Shown here: in pieces, positions 53,501-62,402 of the stretch | Layout of the letters: each line of letters begins with the position of its first letter | Position numbering within the stretch: position 1 is the stretch's first letter | From: Nitrobacteraceae bacterium AZCC 1564 | Lineage (GTDB): Bacteria; Pseudomonadota; Alphaproteobacteria; Rhizobiales; Xanthobacteraceae | Length of the DNA: 64,000 nucleotides | Assembly: GCA_036924835.1 (NCBI GenBank) | Contig: JBAGRR010000001.1 | Span: 5,533,001 to 5,597,000 of the forward strand | Direction: 5' to 3' | The notes under the pieces: model-generated | Told to the model about the DNA's origin: nothing | Seen by the model: the letters and a program-made list of their open reading frames with translations, nothing else | Databases searched by the model: none | Made by a program: the position numbers and the translations under genes

Positions 53501-53529
53501 GCTGTCGTTCGCGGCGCGGCGTTCGTCTT
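53501..53529 (+). promoter_or_regulatory. FecI-type promoter upstream of the receptor
   Basis: GCTGTCGTTCGCGGCG then CGGCGT then TCGTCTT; same positions as the fecR copy apart from the middle and one C/T change. Confidence 0.65.
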
Positions 53530-53592
53530 CCTCAGTAAGGGGCTGCGCGCATCGCCAGCCGAGGGCGGAGAACCGGACTTTTGGGGGCGACT

Positions 53593-56076
53593 GTGACTGC
53601 GAGTGAGACGAGAGGGAACCGATCCTTCCGCCGGCGTAAGGCTTTTTTCCTGAGTGCGACGGCCCTTGTGCTGGTGTGTGGCGCGTCGCCTGCGGCTGCG
53701 CAGACCGCACCGGACACAGTGGCTCACCGTGCTGAGAGCGCTGCGAAGCCGAGAAACTTCGATATTCCCGCAGGCGATATCGGGCCCGCCCTGACGGATT
53801 GGGCGGCGCAATCCCATGTGCGCCTCGTCGCTTCGACTGACGCCCTCAAAGGTGTGAAGACGGACGGTGTCAAAGGTGTCTATGCGCCGGAGGAAGCGCT
53901 GGACCGGTTGCTGAGCAACACGGAGCTTCGTTCGAACTTCACCGGCAAGCGGACCGTCACCATCCTCACTCCGTCATCGCTCGACGCGAATGCGCAGGCT
54001 GCATTGCCGACCATCGATGTGACGGAATCCGGCAACAAGCAGGGCGCCGATGGGAGCTATGTTCCCACCAACAGCACCGGCGGCAGCAAGACCAACACGC
54101 CGCTGATCGAGATTCCGCAGACCATCAACGTCATCACGGCGAAGCAGATTAGTGACCAGGGGGCGCAGAGCGTCAGCCAGGCGCTGCGCTATACGCCCGG
54201 TGTTTTGGCCGAGAGTTACGGTGGGGCGTCACAGTTCGATGCGTTTACGCAGGTGCGCGGCTTCAAGGCCGACTTCTATCTCGACGGTCAACGCCTGCCG
54301 AACGGCCTAACCAGTACCTCGTGGGCGAGTTCGGTGATCGAGCCTTATGGGCTTGAACGCATCGACGTGCTGAAGGGGCCGGCATCAGCCCTCTACGGTC
54401 AAAGCACGCTCGGCGGCATCATCGATATGACCAGCAAGCGGCCGACCGAGACGCCGATCCGTGAAATTGCGCTGCAGACCGGCAGCTTCGACCGCAAGCA
54501 GGTGGCGGTCGATGTCGGCGGTCCTGTCGATAAGGATGGCAAACTGTTCTATCGCTTCACGGGTTTGGCGCGTGACGCCGGCACGCAGGTCGATTTCATG
54601 GGCGACAATCGCGTCTATGTTGCGCCTGCGCTGACGTGGAAGCCCGACCTCGATACCTCGATCACGTTCCTCGCGAACTATCTGTCGGAGTGGGGTGCGA
54701 AGACCAGCTTCAATTACATGCCGTCATTAGGAACGGTCCTCCCAAATCCCAACGGACGCATTCCGTCGAGTCAGTACATGGGCGATCCGTACTTCGACCG
54801 GTTTGATCGGCAGCAGGGCTCGATCGGCTATCTGTTCGAGCATCGCGTCAATGACGCGCTGACCGTGCGGCAGAACCTGCGTTATTACGAAGTGGACGCC
54901 GATCTTCGCGCGTTGAATCGCAGAGGCGATAAGCTCGATGCGACGCTGACCACTATTCCTCGCCTCGCGTTCGGCATCGATGCCGGCGCCAAGTCGCTCG
55001 CCATCGACAACCAGGCGGAAATCAAATACCTGACCGGTCCGCTCGCGCACACCACGCTGGTCGGTGTCGATTACCGCACGGAAAATAATCACTACAATGT
55101 TGGCGGGGGATTAGCGCCTCCGATCAATGTCTATAATCCGGTTTACGGTCTTCCCATTCTCGATCCCGGCACGACGAACAATACGATAAGTTCTACGCAT
55201 GAGCAGCAGCTTGGCGTTTATGCGCAGGACCAGATCAAATACGGTTCGTGGGTCGCGACCATCGGTGGGCGCTTCGACGATGCTGATGCCGATACGCGCG
55301 ACGGCATAAAGAATATCATTGGCAGGCAGCGCGACAACGCATTCACCGGGCGTGTCGGTTTGAACTATCTGTTTGATAACGGCGTCGCTCCTTATGTCTC
55401 CTATTCGACTGCGTTCCAGCCGCAGCCGGGGTTCGATGCACAAAATAACGTCTATAAGCCCAGCACTGGCGAACAAGTGGAGCTCGGCGTTAAGTATCAG
55501 CCGCCCGGCACAAAAACCTTGATCACGGCGTCGGTGTTCGACATCACCCAACAGAACCGGCTGACGGCTGATCCAAACCCATTGAACGTCGGCAAGTTCG
55601 TTCAGACTGCGGAAGCGCGCGTCCGCGGCGTCGAGGTTGAAGTCAAGACGGAGATCAAGTCCGGTTTCAACCTGATTGCATCCTACGCCCACCTCGACCA
55701 CGAGGTGACGAAAGGCGCGACACCGCAGGAAGTAGGGCGGCGTCTGGCACAGGTGCCGCTGGATCAGGCCTCATTGTGGGCGCTGTACGAATTCCAGGAC
55801 GGCCAGCTTAACGGCTTCGGGTTCGGCGGCGGTGTCCGCTATATCGGCAAGACGTGGGACCTGACGAATGCGTTCGTCACGCCGGATTACACGGTGTTCG
55901 ATGCCCGGCTGCAGTACGACTTTGGAAAGCTCAATCCGCAGCTTGCAGGAACGACGCTGTCCATCAATGCGCTGAACCTGTTCGACAGATATTACGCGAC
56001 GCAGTGTACCGACGGTTTCGGCTGTACGCTCGGCAACCGGCGGACGGTGTTAGCGACCATGAGCTACAAATGGTGA
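53593..56076 (+). CDS. TonB-dependent siderophore receptor 2 with signalling domain
   Basis: 827 residues from GTG 53593 (an in-frame TTG at 53581 would add four). Signal peptide, then an STN domain (RNFDIPAGDIGPALTDWAAQSHVRLVAS), plug with ETPQ-like IEIPQTINVITAKQISDQGAQSVSQALRYTPGV and IDVLKGPASALYGQSTLGG, barrel to LATMSYKW. The STN domain signals through FecR/FecI. Paralogue of the receptor at 39085 from the plug onward. Confidence 0.92.
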   Translation: MTASETRGNRSFRRRKAFFLSATALVLVCGASPAAAQTAPDTVAHRAESAAKPRNFDIPAGDIGPALTDWAAQSHVRLVASTDALKGVKTDGVKGVYAPEEALDRLLSNTELRSNFTGKRTVTILTPSSLDANAQAALPTIDVTESGNKQGADGSYVPTNSTGGSKTNTPLIEIPQTINVITAKQISDQGAQSVSQALRYTPGVLAESYGGASQFDAFTQVRGFKADFYLDGQRLPNGLTSTSWASSVIEPYGLERIDVLKGPASALYGQSTLGGIIDMTSKRPTETPIREIALQTGSFDRKQVAVDVGGPVDKDGKLFYRFTGLARDAGTQVDFMGDNRVYVAPALTWKPDLDTSITFLANYLSEWGAKTSFNYMPSLGTVLPNPNGRIPSSQYMGDPYFDRFDRQQGSIGYLFEHRVNDALTVRQNLRYYEVDADLRALNRRGDKLDATLTTIPRLAFGIDAGAKSLAIDNQAEIKYLTGPLAHTTLVGVDYRTENNHYNVGGGLAPPINVYNPVYGLPILDPGTTNNTISSTHEQQLGVYAQDQIKYGSWVATIGGRFDDADADTRDGIKNIIGRQRDNAFTGRVGLNYLFDNGVAPYVSYSTAFQPQPGFDAQNNVYKPSTGEQVELGVKYQPPGTKTLITASVFDITQQNRLTADPNPLNVGKFVQTAEARVRGVEVEVKTEIKSGFNLIASYAHLDHEVTKGATPQEVGRRLAQVPLDQASLWALYEFQDGQLNGFGFGGGVRYIGKTWDLTNAFVTPDYTVFDARLQYDFGKLNPQLAGTTLSINALNLFDRYYATQCTDGFGCTLGNRRTVLATMSYKW

Positions 56077-57236
56077 CGCAAAGCGTTGCGAGCCAGACGG
56101 TTGCGAAGGGCATCCATGCCCTTCGTGTCTGGTCGGCGATCCACAAGTGGACCAGCCTGATCGCAACGATTTTCCTGCTCTTGCTGTGTGTGACAGGCTT
56201 GCCGCTGATCTTTCATCAGGAGATCGACAACTACCTGTCGCCTCCGATGATGCCAGTCATGACCAGGCCTGGCGTAGAAGCCCCGCTCGATGCCATTGTC
56301 GCGGCGCAGCTGGCCAAGCATCCCGGCGACGTGATGGTGTCGTTCGGTTTCTTCCAGGACCGTCCTGCGGTGGTCGCGCAATCGGCACCGACGGTGACCA
56401 CACCGTTCAATCAATCGCATCGCCAGACCTACGATCTGAGGACAGGCGAGGCGGTCAATATCCAGCCGCAGGCGCGCAGCGCCTTCACCACATTCCTACG
56501 GGATCTGCACACGGATCTGTTCCTCGGCCTGCCGGGTGCGCTGTTTCTCGGCGTCATGGCCTTGATCGTGATTGCGGCGGTTGTCTCGGGCGTGGTCGTT
56601 TACGCGCCGTTCATGCGCAAGCTCGATTTCGGCACGGTGCGGGCAGGGCGCAGCAGCAAACTGAAGTGGCTCGATCTGCACAATCTGCTCGGCATCGTCA
56701 CCGTGGCGTGGCTGCTTGGTGTGAGTGTGACGGGCGCCATCAACACATTGCATGATCCGGTCGCAGCACAGGTGCGAGCAGACATCATGAGGATGGCGAA
56801 GAGCCACGGTGGCGAAGTGCCGAAGCAGCTCGTGTCCGTGGATGCTGCGCTCGCAACCGCGCGGAAGGCGCTGCCGGATGGCGCATTGATTTCATTGTTC
56901 TTCCCGGGCGCGGGCTTCAGCACACCACATCACTATGCGGTGTTTGCGCGCGGCAGCCAGCCGATTACTGCAAAGCTCTTTTACGCGGCGTTGATCGACG
57001 CGGAAACCGGCCAGCTCTCAGATACATTCGAGATGCCGCTGTATGCGAAGGCGCTGCTGTTGTCACAGCCGCTGCACTTCGGCGACTACGGCGGCCTGCC
57101 GCTCAAGATCATCTGGGCCTTGCTGGATATCGTGACGATCATTGTGCTCGGCTCGGGGCTGTATCTCTGGTTGGCAAAGATGCGGCGGCCGGCAGTGACA
57201 GCATCGCAGCCAGCGTTATCGCCGGGAAAGTCGTGA
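56070..57236 (+). CDS. PepSY-associated membrane protein 2
   Basis: 388 residues from ATG 56070, overlapping the receptor stop. Same layout as 41414-42577: VWSAIHKWTSLIATIFLLLLCVTGLPLIFHQEID, DLHTDLFLGLPGALFLGVMALI, and LLLSQPLHFGDYGGLPLKIIWALLDIVT. Second member of the paralogous siderophore module. Confidence 0.88.
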   Translation: MVTQSVASQTVAKGIHALRVWSAIHKWTSLIATIFLLLLCVTGLPLIFHQEIDNYLSPPMMPVMTRPGVEAPLDAIVAAQLAKHPGDVMVSFGFFQDRPAVVAQSAPTVTTPFNQSHRQTYDLRTGEAVNIQPQARSAFTTFLRDLHTDLFLGLPGALFLGVMALIVIAAVVSGVVVYAPFMRKLDFGTVRAGRSSKLKWLDLHNLLGIVTVAWLLGVSVTGAINTLHDPVAAQVRADIMRMAKSHGGEVPKQLVSVDAALATARKALPDGALISLFFPGAGFSTPHHYAVFARGSQPITAKLFYAALIDAETGQLSDTFEMPLYAKALLLSQPLHFGDYGGLPLKIIWALLDIVTIIVLGSGLYLWLAKMRRPAVTASQPALSPGKS

Positions 57237-57424
57237 TGAAAGCTGCGAAGAAGAGTCAGCCCTTAGTCCGCATCTTTGCGATCCCGATCGTGCTCAACGT
57301 GCTTGCCGCGGCAGGGCTGGCGGCAGGCTTGTTCGGCGATGGCGGCTTCGATGCGATGTCGTGGTTGCTGCTGGTGTTGCCGCTGATAGTCGCGGTGTGG
57401 TGTTTCCGGTTTCGTGCGCGATAG
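57233..57424 (+). CDS. Small membrane protein of siderophore module 2
   Basis: 63 residues, ATGA overlap with the PepSY gene, two hydrophobic segments, ending WCFRFRAR. Counterpart of 42574-42777. Confidence 0.75.
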   Translation: MMKAAKKSQPLVRIFAIPIVLNVLAAAGLAAGLFGDGGFDAMSWLLLVLPLIVAVWCFRFRAR

Positions 57425-57448
57425 CGGCGCGAAGCGAACGACCCAAAC

Positions 57449-57481
57449 AAAAACGGCGGATAGCGATATCCGCCGTTTGAT
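57449..57481. terminator. Bidirectional terminator
   Basis: AAAACGGCGGATA-GCGA-TATCCGCCGTTT, with A and T runs on both sides, between the convergent PepSY operon and the TctC gene. Confidence 0.75.
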
Positions 57482-57508
57482 TGTGAACCTTGCGAAGTAG
57501 CCGTGAAC

Positions 57509-58486
57509 TCAGTCCACCTTGGCGCCGGCGAACTTCACCACCTTGCCCCACTTCTCGGTCTCGTCCGCGAGGAGCTTTCCGAATTCGGGGGATGATCCGG
57601 GAAGCAGGAAGGCGCCCAGCTCCGTCAGCTTCGCCTTGGCCTTCGGATCCCTGAGGATTTCGTTGACCTCTTTGTTCAGCTTCTCCTTGATGCCGGCGGG
57701 CGTGTTCTTCGGCGCGCCGATGCCGTACCACGCACTTGCCTCATAGCCCGGCAGGAAGTCGGCAACCAACGGCAGGTCGGGCAGTTGCTCTGATTTGACG
57801 GTGCTGGTGACGGCCAATCCGCGCAGCGAGCCGGAGCGGATATGCTCGATGGAGGTCGGGACGTTGTCAAACATCACCTGCACCTGTCCGCCCATCAGAT
57901 CGGTGAGTGCCGGTGCGCCGCCACGATATGGCACGTGAACCATGTTGACGCCGGTGAGCATCTTGAACAGTTCGCCCGACATGTGGATGGTCGAGCCGTT
58001 GCCGGACGACGCCATGTTGAGTTTGCCGGGGTTGGCCTTGGCATAGGCGATCAGTTCGGGAATCGTCTTGATCGGCAGCTTCGGATTGACCACCACGACG
58101 TTCGGAAAACGAATGATGCCGGCCACCGGCTCGATATCGCGGAGGAAGTTGAAATTCAGCTTGTCGTAAAGCGATGCATTGATGGCGTTGGCCGGCGCGA
58201 TGAGCAGTAGGGTGTAGCCGTCCGGATCCGCATGCACGACCTGCTCCGTGGCGATGTTGGTGCCACCACCCGGCCGGTTCTCGATGACGAACGGCTGGCC
58301 GAGCCGGTCCGACAACCATTGGCCCATCAGGCGCGCGGTGATGTCGGCGGCGCCGCCGGGCGGATAACCGACAATGATGCGAACGGGCCGCGTTGGATAA
58401 GCTTCAGCCCGTGCGATGCGCGATACAGCAGGCAGCGCAACCGCACCGGCAGCCAACGGCAAAAATTGACGACGAGATAGTTTCAT
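57509..58486 (-). CDS. TctC/Bug-family periplasmic binding protein 2
   Basis: 325 residues from MKLSRRQFLP (TTGGGAGGAC upstream), with a Tat-type signal (RRQFL). Bug motifs: VRIIVGYPPGGAADITARLMG, ENRPGGGTNIATEQVV, SSGNGSTIHMSGELFKMLTGVNMVHVPYRGGAP. Solute unknown. Alone in its transcription unit. Confidence 0.92.
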   Translation of the reverse strand: MKLSRRQFLPLAAGAVALPAVSRIARAEAYPTRPVRIIVGYPPGGAADITARLMGQWLSDRLGQPFVIENRPGGGTNIATEQVVHADPDGYTLLLIAPANAINASLYDKLNFNFLRDIEPVAGIIRFPNVVVVNPKLPIKTIPELIAYAKANPGKLNMASSGNGSTIHMSGELFKMLTGVNMVHVPYRGGAPALTDLMGGQVQVMFDNVPTSIEHIRSGSLRGLAVTSTVKSEQLPDLPLVADFLPGYEASAWYGIGAPKNTPAGIKEKLNKEVNEILRDPKAKAKLTELGAFLLPGSSPEFGKLLADETEKWGKVVKFAGAKVD

Positions 58487-58571
58487 AAGTCCTCCCAAAA
58501 CGAACCGTCTTCGCGGCTCTGCGGGAAGGCTACACTGACTCTCTCGGCGCGTTAAAGGTTAAAGGCCATGT

Positions 58572-58651
58572 CTAGTGGAGCAGATTTGACGTTCGCTACC
58601 CTGCTTGCCGCGAATTCGTTGTGCGAACGTCAAATCCAAAAGCTCCACTAG
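58572..58651. repeat. CTAG palindrome, family B
   Basis: CTAGTGGAGCAGATTTGACG with CGTCAAATCCAAAAGCTCCACTAG, 80 bp. 13 bp to the next element, whose linker is the reverse complement of the one at 10550. Confidence 0.9.
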
Positions 58652-58664
58652 AATCTTATATTTA

Positions 58665-58739
58665 CCAGTGGCCTTTCGATTCTAACGTTCGCAGAGTGCG
58701 CGCCGAGATGGGATGCGAACGTTAGAATCGGACCACTGG
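58665..58739. repeat. CTAG palindrome, family A with CCAG ends
   Basis: Arms CCAGTGG..TTTCGATTCTAACG and CGAACGTTAGAATCGGACCACTGG. The CTAG termini have become CCAG/CTGG on both sides by matching changes, keeping the pairing intact. Confidence 0.85.
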
Positions 58740-58968
58740 TCAAAGCGTGATCTGCTGCGCCGCACACTTGAGTGAGATGCGCATGTCGTCACGCGTCACA
58801 ATCAATTCACAACGATAAAGACGCGCTTGTTTGCGTTAGATTGCGTGACTTCCGTCCGTTTTTGTTGAGTTCAGCGCCAATTAACGAACCGTTCAGCGCC
58901 TTTGCCAACGGCGGCTTTACCTGCGTTTGGTAGGTCTCCCGCGAAAGCTAAGAAAACGGCGGTGGGCA

Positions 58969-60822
58969 GTGCTCCGGCTTGAGAATACCATCCTCGAGAT
59001 GATCGCGCGGGGCGAAACGTTCCGCCCGACAATTGAAAAGCTGTGCTCTCAGATCGAGCAGTTGCTGCCGGGCGTTCGATGTTCCGCGGTGACGGTCGAG
59101 CGCAACAATTGCATTGGTACGAGCATCGGTCCCAGTTTTCCCGAGGCTCTCCACAAGGGGTTTGAGGGCACGCTCGTCGGGCCGGACGTCGGATCATGCG
59201 GATCCGCCGCTTACATGAGAACCCAGGTGCTCGTTCATGACATCGAGCGCGATCCGAAGTTTGCGCCCGTCAAGGATATGTTTCTGTCCCTTGGCGTCAG
59301 GTCTTGTTGGTCCGCGCCCATCTGTGATGAGAATGGCCGCGCCATCGCGGTTCTGGCTTTCTATTTTACAGAGATGCGAGGTCCGAGCTCTCGCGAGCGC
59401 GACTTGATGGAAACCTTCCGTCATCTGTTTGTGATCGCATTGGAGAGGCAAGAACGCTTCGTTGCGCGCGAGCGCCGTGCGTTTGTCGATGCGCTGACGG
59501 GGCTGGCCAATCGCGCGGCTTTCGATGCCGCGCTGACTCGCGTGCCGAGCCGTGGCCCGGGAAGCTGGGCGCTGTTCATGATCGATCTCGACAATCTCAA
59601 GATCATCAACGACACGTTCGGCCATCAGGCGGGCGATGTCTTGCTCGAATCCGTTGCGCAGCGAATTTCCCAAGCGATGGCGCCCGACGTGACGTTCCGG
59701 CTCGGCGGCGATGAATTCGCCGTCATCGTGCAGCATCAGAATTCGCTCCGCGATCTCGCGGTTGTGGCGGAGCGCGTGCTTGCAGCGATCGCGGTCCCGG
59801 TGGATTTTTGCGGTCAGGTCATCGTTCCGCAGGCGACGATCGGCAGCGCGGTGGTCTCAGCCGACGATGCTGACGCGCAGACCGTGCGGCAGAACGCCGA
59901 TTTCGCGCTCTATCACGCCAAGGAAACAGGGCGCGGCGGCTATGTGCGCTACTGGCCCGGAATTGACAGCCGCATCAGCAACCGCCGCACCGCGATCCAC
60001 GATCTCACCGCCGGGATCGAAGATAATCGGCTGCTGGCTTACTACCAGCCGGTGGTCCGGATCGATACCCGCGAGATCATCGGGCTCGAGGCACTGTGCC
60101 GGCTAAGAACCACGAGCGGTGCCATCGTGACCGCCGCCGCCTTTCAGGATGCAACGTCCGATGTGCGCATCGCCGGAGCGCTCACCAGCCGGATGATGTC
60201 GATCGTCAGCGCTGATATGCGCCGTTGGCTCGATGACGGGCTATCGTGTCAGAAGGTCGGCGTGAATGTCACCACAGCGGATCTGCATGCTGGCGATCTG
60301 CTCGACAAGATCGGAGCGACCTTCGGCAAGAACGGCGTGCCGCTTAATTTGATCACACTGGAGATCAACGAAAGCGTCTATATGGGAAATCACGACCGTA
60401 TCATTGCGCGCGAGATCAAGAAGCTGCGCGATTTTGGTCTGAGCATCTCACTCGATGATTTCGGCACCGGCTATGCGTCGCTGACGCACCTGAAATCCGT
60501 GCCGGCCAACAACATCAAGATCGATCGCTCCTTCGTCTCCGACCTTGCCCCGGGAAGCCCGAGCATGGCGATTGTCGAGGCGCTCGTCGGTCTTGCCGGC
60601 AAGCTCGGCATGCGCGTTGTTGCGGAAGGCATCGAGACCTCGACGCAGGCGGCTCTGCTCGAAGCGGCGGGATGCCTCCTTGGTCAGGGCTTTCTCTATG
60701 CCAAGGCGGTCGATTGCGACACCATCGCAAAACTCCTTAGCCGTCATGCGCAGGGCATTGCAGGCGCCACGCCGATGCCGATTGATGAGAATGCCGCCGA
60801 CCGCAAGCCGATGGTCGCCTGA
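58969..60822 (+). CDS. GAF-GGDEF-EAL cyclic-di-GMP enzyme
   Basis: About 617 residues (start between 58927 and 58999 uncertain). GAF domain (~30-165), GGDEF with intact RLGGDEFAVIV, EAL with intact GLEALCRL, LEINES, IDDFGTGYASLTHL, KIDRSFV and VAEGIE. Both synthase and phosphodiesterase sites look competent. No membrane helices, so cytoplasmic sensing through GAF. Confidence 0.9.
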   Translation: MLRLENTILEMIARGETFRPTIEKLCSQIEQLLPGVRCSAVTVERNNCIGTSIGPSFPEALHKGFEGTLVGPDVGSCGSAAYMRTQVLVHDIERDPKFAPVKDMFLSLGVRSCWSAPICDENGRAIAVLAFYFTEMRGPSSRERDLMETFRHLFVIALERQERFVARERRAFVDALTGLANRAAFDAALTRVPSRGPGSWALFMIDLDNLKIINDTFGHQAGDVLLESVAQRISQAMAPDVTFRLGGDEFAVIVQHQNSLRDLAVVAERVLAAIAVPVDFCGQVIVPQATIGSAVVSADDADAQTVRQNADFALYHAKETGRGGYVRYWPGIDSRISNRRTAIHDLTAGIEDNRLLAYYQPVVRIDTREIIGLEALCRLRTTSGAIVTAAAFQDATSDVRIAGALTSRMMSIVSADMRRWLDDGLSCQKVGVNVTTADLHAGDLLDKIGATFGKNGVPLNLITLEINESVYMGNHDRIIAREIKKLRDFGLSISLDDFGTGYASLTHLKSVPANNIKIDRSFVSDLAPGSPSMAIVEALVGLAGKLGMRVVAEGIETSTQAALLEAAGCLLGQGFLYAKAVDCDTIAKLLSRHAQGIAGATPMPIDENAADRKPMVA

Positions 60823-60842
60823 TCAGCGCGAGCCTTAGAATA

Positions 60843-62042
60843 TCAGGCCCGCAACTGCACCACTTCAGCAGAAGGCTTGCCGTTCGCGTCCAGGCCGGTC
60901 TTGGCGGAGTAAACGACAACGCGGTTACGGCCGCTGCGCTTGGCGTCATACAAGGCCGCGTCGGCCTCGCGCAGAAGTCCCGCAAGGTCGGGCTTTCCAT
61001 CCACGCCGTATGAAATACCCGCGCTGACCGTGCTGGTGAATGGCCCTGTTGGGGATTGGAAGCGCCATTCGGCAAAGCTCTGGCGCATGCGCTCGGCCAC
61101 CACGGTCGCGGCAGCGACTGTCGCGCCGGGCAGGATCACCGCGAATTCCTCGCCGCCTAGACGTGCGGCGATATCGCCGTCGCGGATGCTGGCCTCCAGC
61201 AGCGCCCCGAACCTCTGCAGCACGACGTCGCCGATCTCATGGCCATGGCGGTCGTTCACCGGCTTGAAATGATCGATGTCGAAGACGATGGCGGCGACGG
61301 GAGCAGGAAGATTCTGCGTGCGGTCGAGGAATGCGCGGCGGTTGGACAATCCGGTCAGGACGTCGGTTTCAGCATTCCGCTTGTGGCGTCGCGCATCACG
61401 CACCTGATTGAGGCCCAGCGACAGCGCTCCCATGGACGCGATGCTGGCCAGCGAAACGCCGAGATTGATGTTCTCGACCCAGCCATCCGGCGCGTGCCCC
61501 ATCACCCAGCTCTGATCGTGGATGAGGACAACGCCGCAAAGCACGAATGAAAGGGCTGTGAGGGAATAGAGACCGGAGAGGGTGATGATCAGCAGCGGAG
61601 ATTCTGCCCGCCAGCGCCAGTAATCCCACGACGTGTAAAACAGGATAGCCGCAGAACCGAAATTGAACACGATGTAGGAGACGCCGTCGTATCCCTGCAA
61701 CATGGGAACCGCCATGGCGGCGGCGGTTACGGCCGCGACGACGGCCATGGTCCCGAGTGGCAGCACGCCGGTCCGGAACTGATAGCTTGCGCCCAGCAGG
61801 AAGGTGAGACCTGAGAGCAGAGTGCCAAAGGCCAGCACGCCCACGGGCGGAGAGAATTGTCTGACAAATTCACTGTAGATGAGAAGGCTGATCACGATCA
61901 GCAGCGCGCCGATGGCCCACGTCATCAATACGCGATCGCTGCGAGAGACCAGCCAGCTCACAAAGAATGTGAACGTCAGTCCGGCGCTGCAGAAACTCAG
62001 CGCAACGAGCATGGAATTGTAGTCGATGACGATCATTTCCAA
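60843..62042 (-). CDS. Membrane-bound GGDEF diguanylate cyclase
   Basis: 399 residues. Six hydrophobic segments in the first ~200 residues (5-6 helices), then a GGDEF domain with DIDHFKPVNDRHGHEIGDVVLQ and RLGGEEFAVILPG (active GGEEF). No RxxD inhibitory site is clear. Membrane sensor of unknown input; convergent with the GAF-GGDEF-EAL gene. Confidence 0.9.
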   Translation of the reverse strand: MEMIVIDYNSMLVALSFCSAGLTFTFFVSWLVSRSDRVLMTWAIGALLIVISLLIYSEFVRQFSPPVGVLAFGTLLSGLTFLLGASYQFRTGVLPLGTMAVVAAVTAAAMAVPMLQGYDGVSYIVFNFGSAAILFYTSWDYWRWRAESPLLIITLSGLYSLTALSFVLCGVVLIHDQSWVMGHAPDGWVENINLGVSLASIASMGALSLGLNQVRDARRHKRNAETDVLTGLSNRRAFLDRTQNLPAPVAAIVFDIDHFKPVNDRHGHEIGDVVLQRFGALLEASIRDGDIAARLGGEEFAVILPGATVAAATVVAERMRQSFAEWRFQSPTGPFTSTVSAGISYGVDGKPDLAGLLREADAALYDAKRSGRNRVVVYSAKTGLDANGKPSAEVVQLRA

Positions 62043-62207
62043 GCCGTACGCGAAGAGCTTAAAACATCAGTGAAGACCAGCGATTAAGGAGAGTTTAACT
62101 ACCCGTACCGGTCTTTGTCGTCTTGTCAACCATGCGGATATGAACGTCCATAGCCGCGAGCCCGAAAGGCTAGCGACAGGACGAAAAGATGTTGGTTTAC
62201 TGGTAGA

Positions 62208-62402
62208 TTAGTTGCGGTGAGGCGGTTTGTCGCCGCGCCCAGGGGTGGCCTCGTCGGGCCCATCGCGGTTTTCCAACAGAATTCGTTCGGCCGCGCCCGT
62301 AAGGTCGTCATATTGGCCGCTGTGCAGCGACCACATGAACGCGCCGAGTGCAATGGCGCCGAGCGCGAGCGCAATGGGGATCAGATAGAAGAAATCCGTC
62401 AT
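62208..62402 (-). CDS. ccoS: cbb3 oxidase assembly protein CcoS
   Basis: 64 residues: MTDFFYLIPIALALGAIALGAFMWSLHSGQYDDLTGAAERILLENRD, matching CcoS (single helix, W-S-L-H-S-G-Q-Y-D-D-L-x-G). Needed for copper and heme loading of cbb3 oxidase. Overlaps the fixI stop. Confidence 0.93.
   Translation of the reverse strand: MTDFFYLIPIALALGAIALGAFMWSLHSGQYDDLTGAAERILLENRDGPDEATPGRGDKPPHRN

Noticed and set aside
10474-58739. CRISPR array
   Set aside because: The repeats are palindromes of differing families, scattered and never in regular repeat-spacer order; no cas genes.
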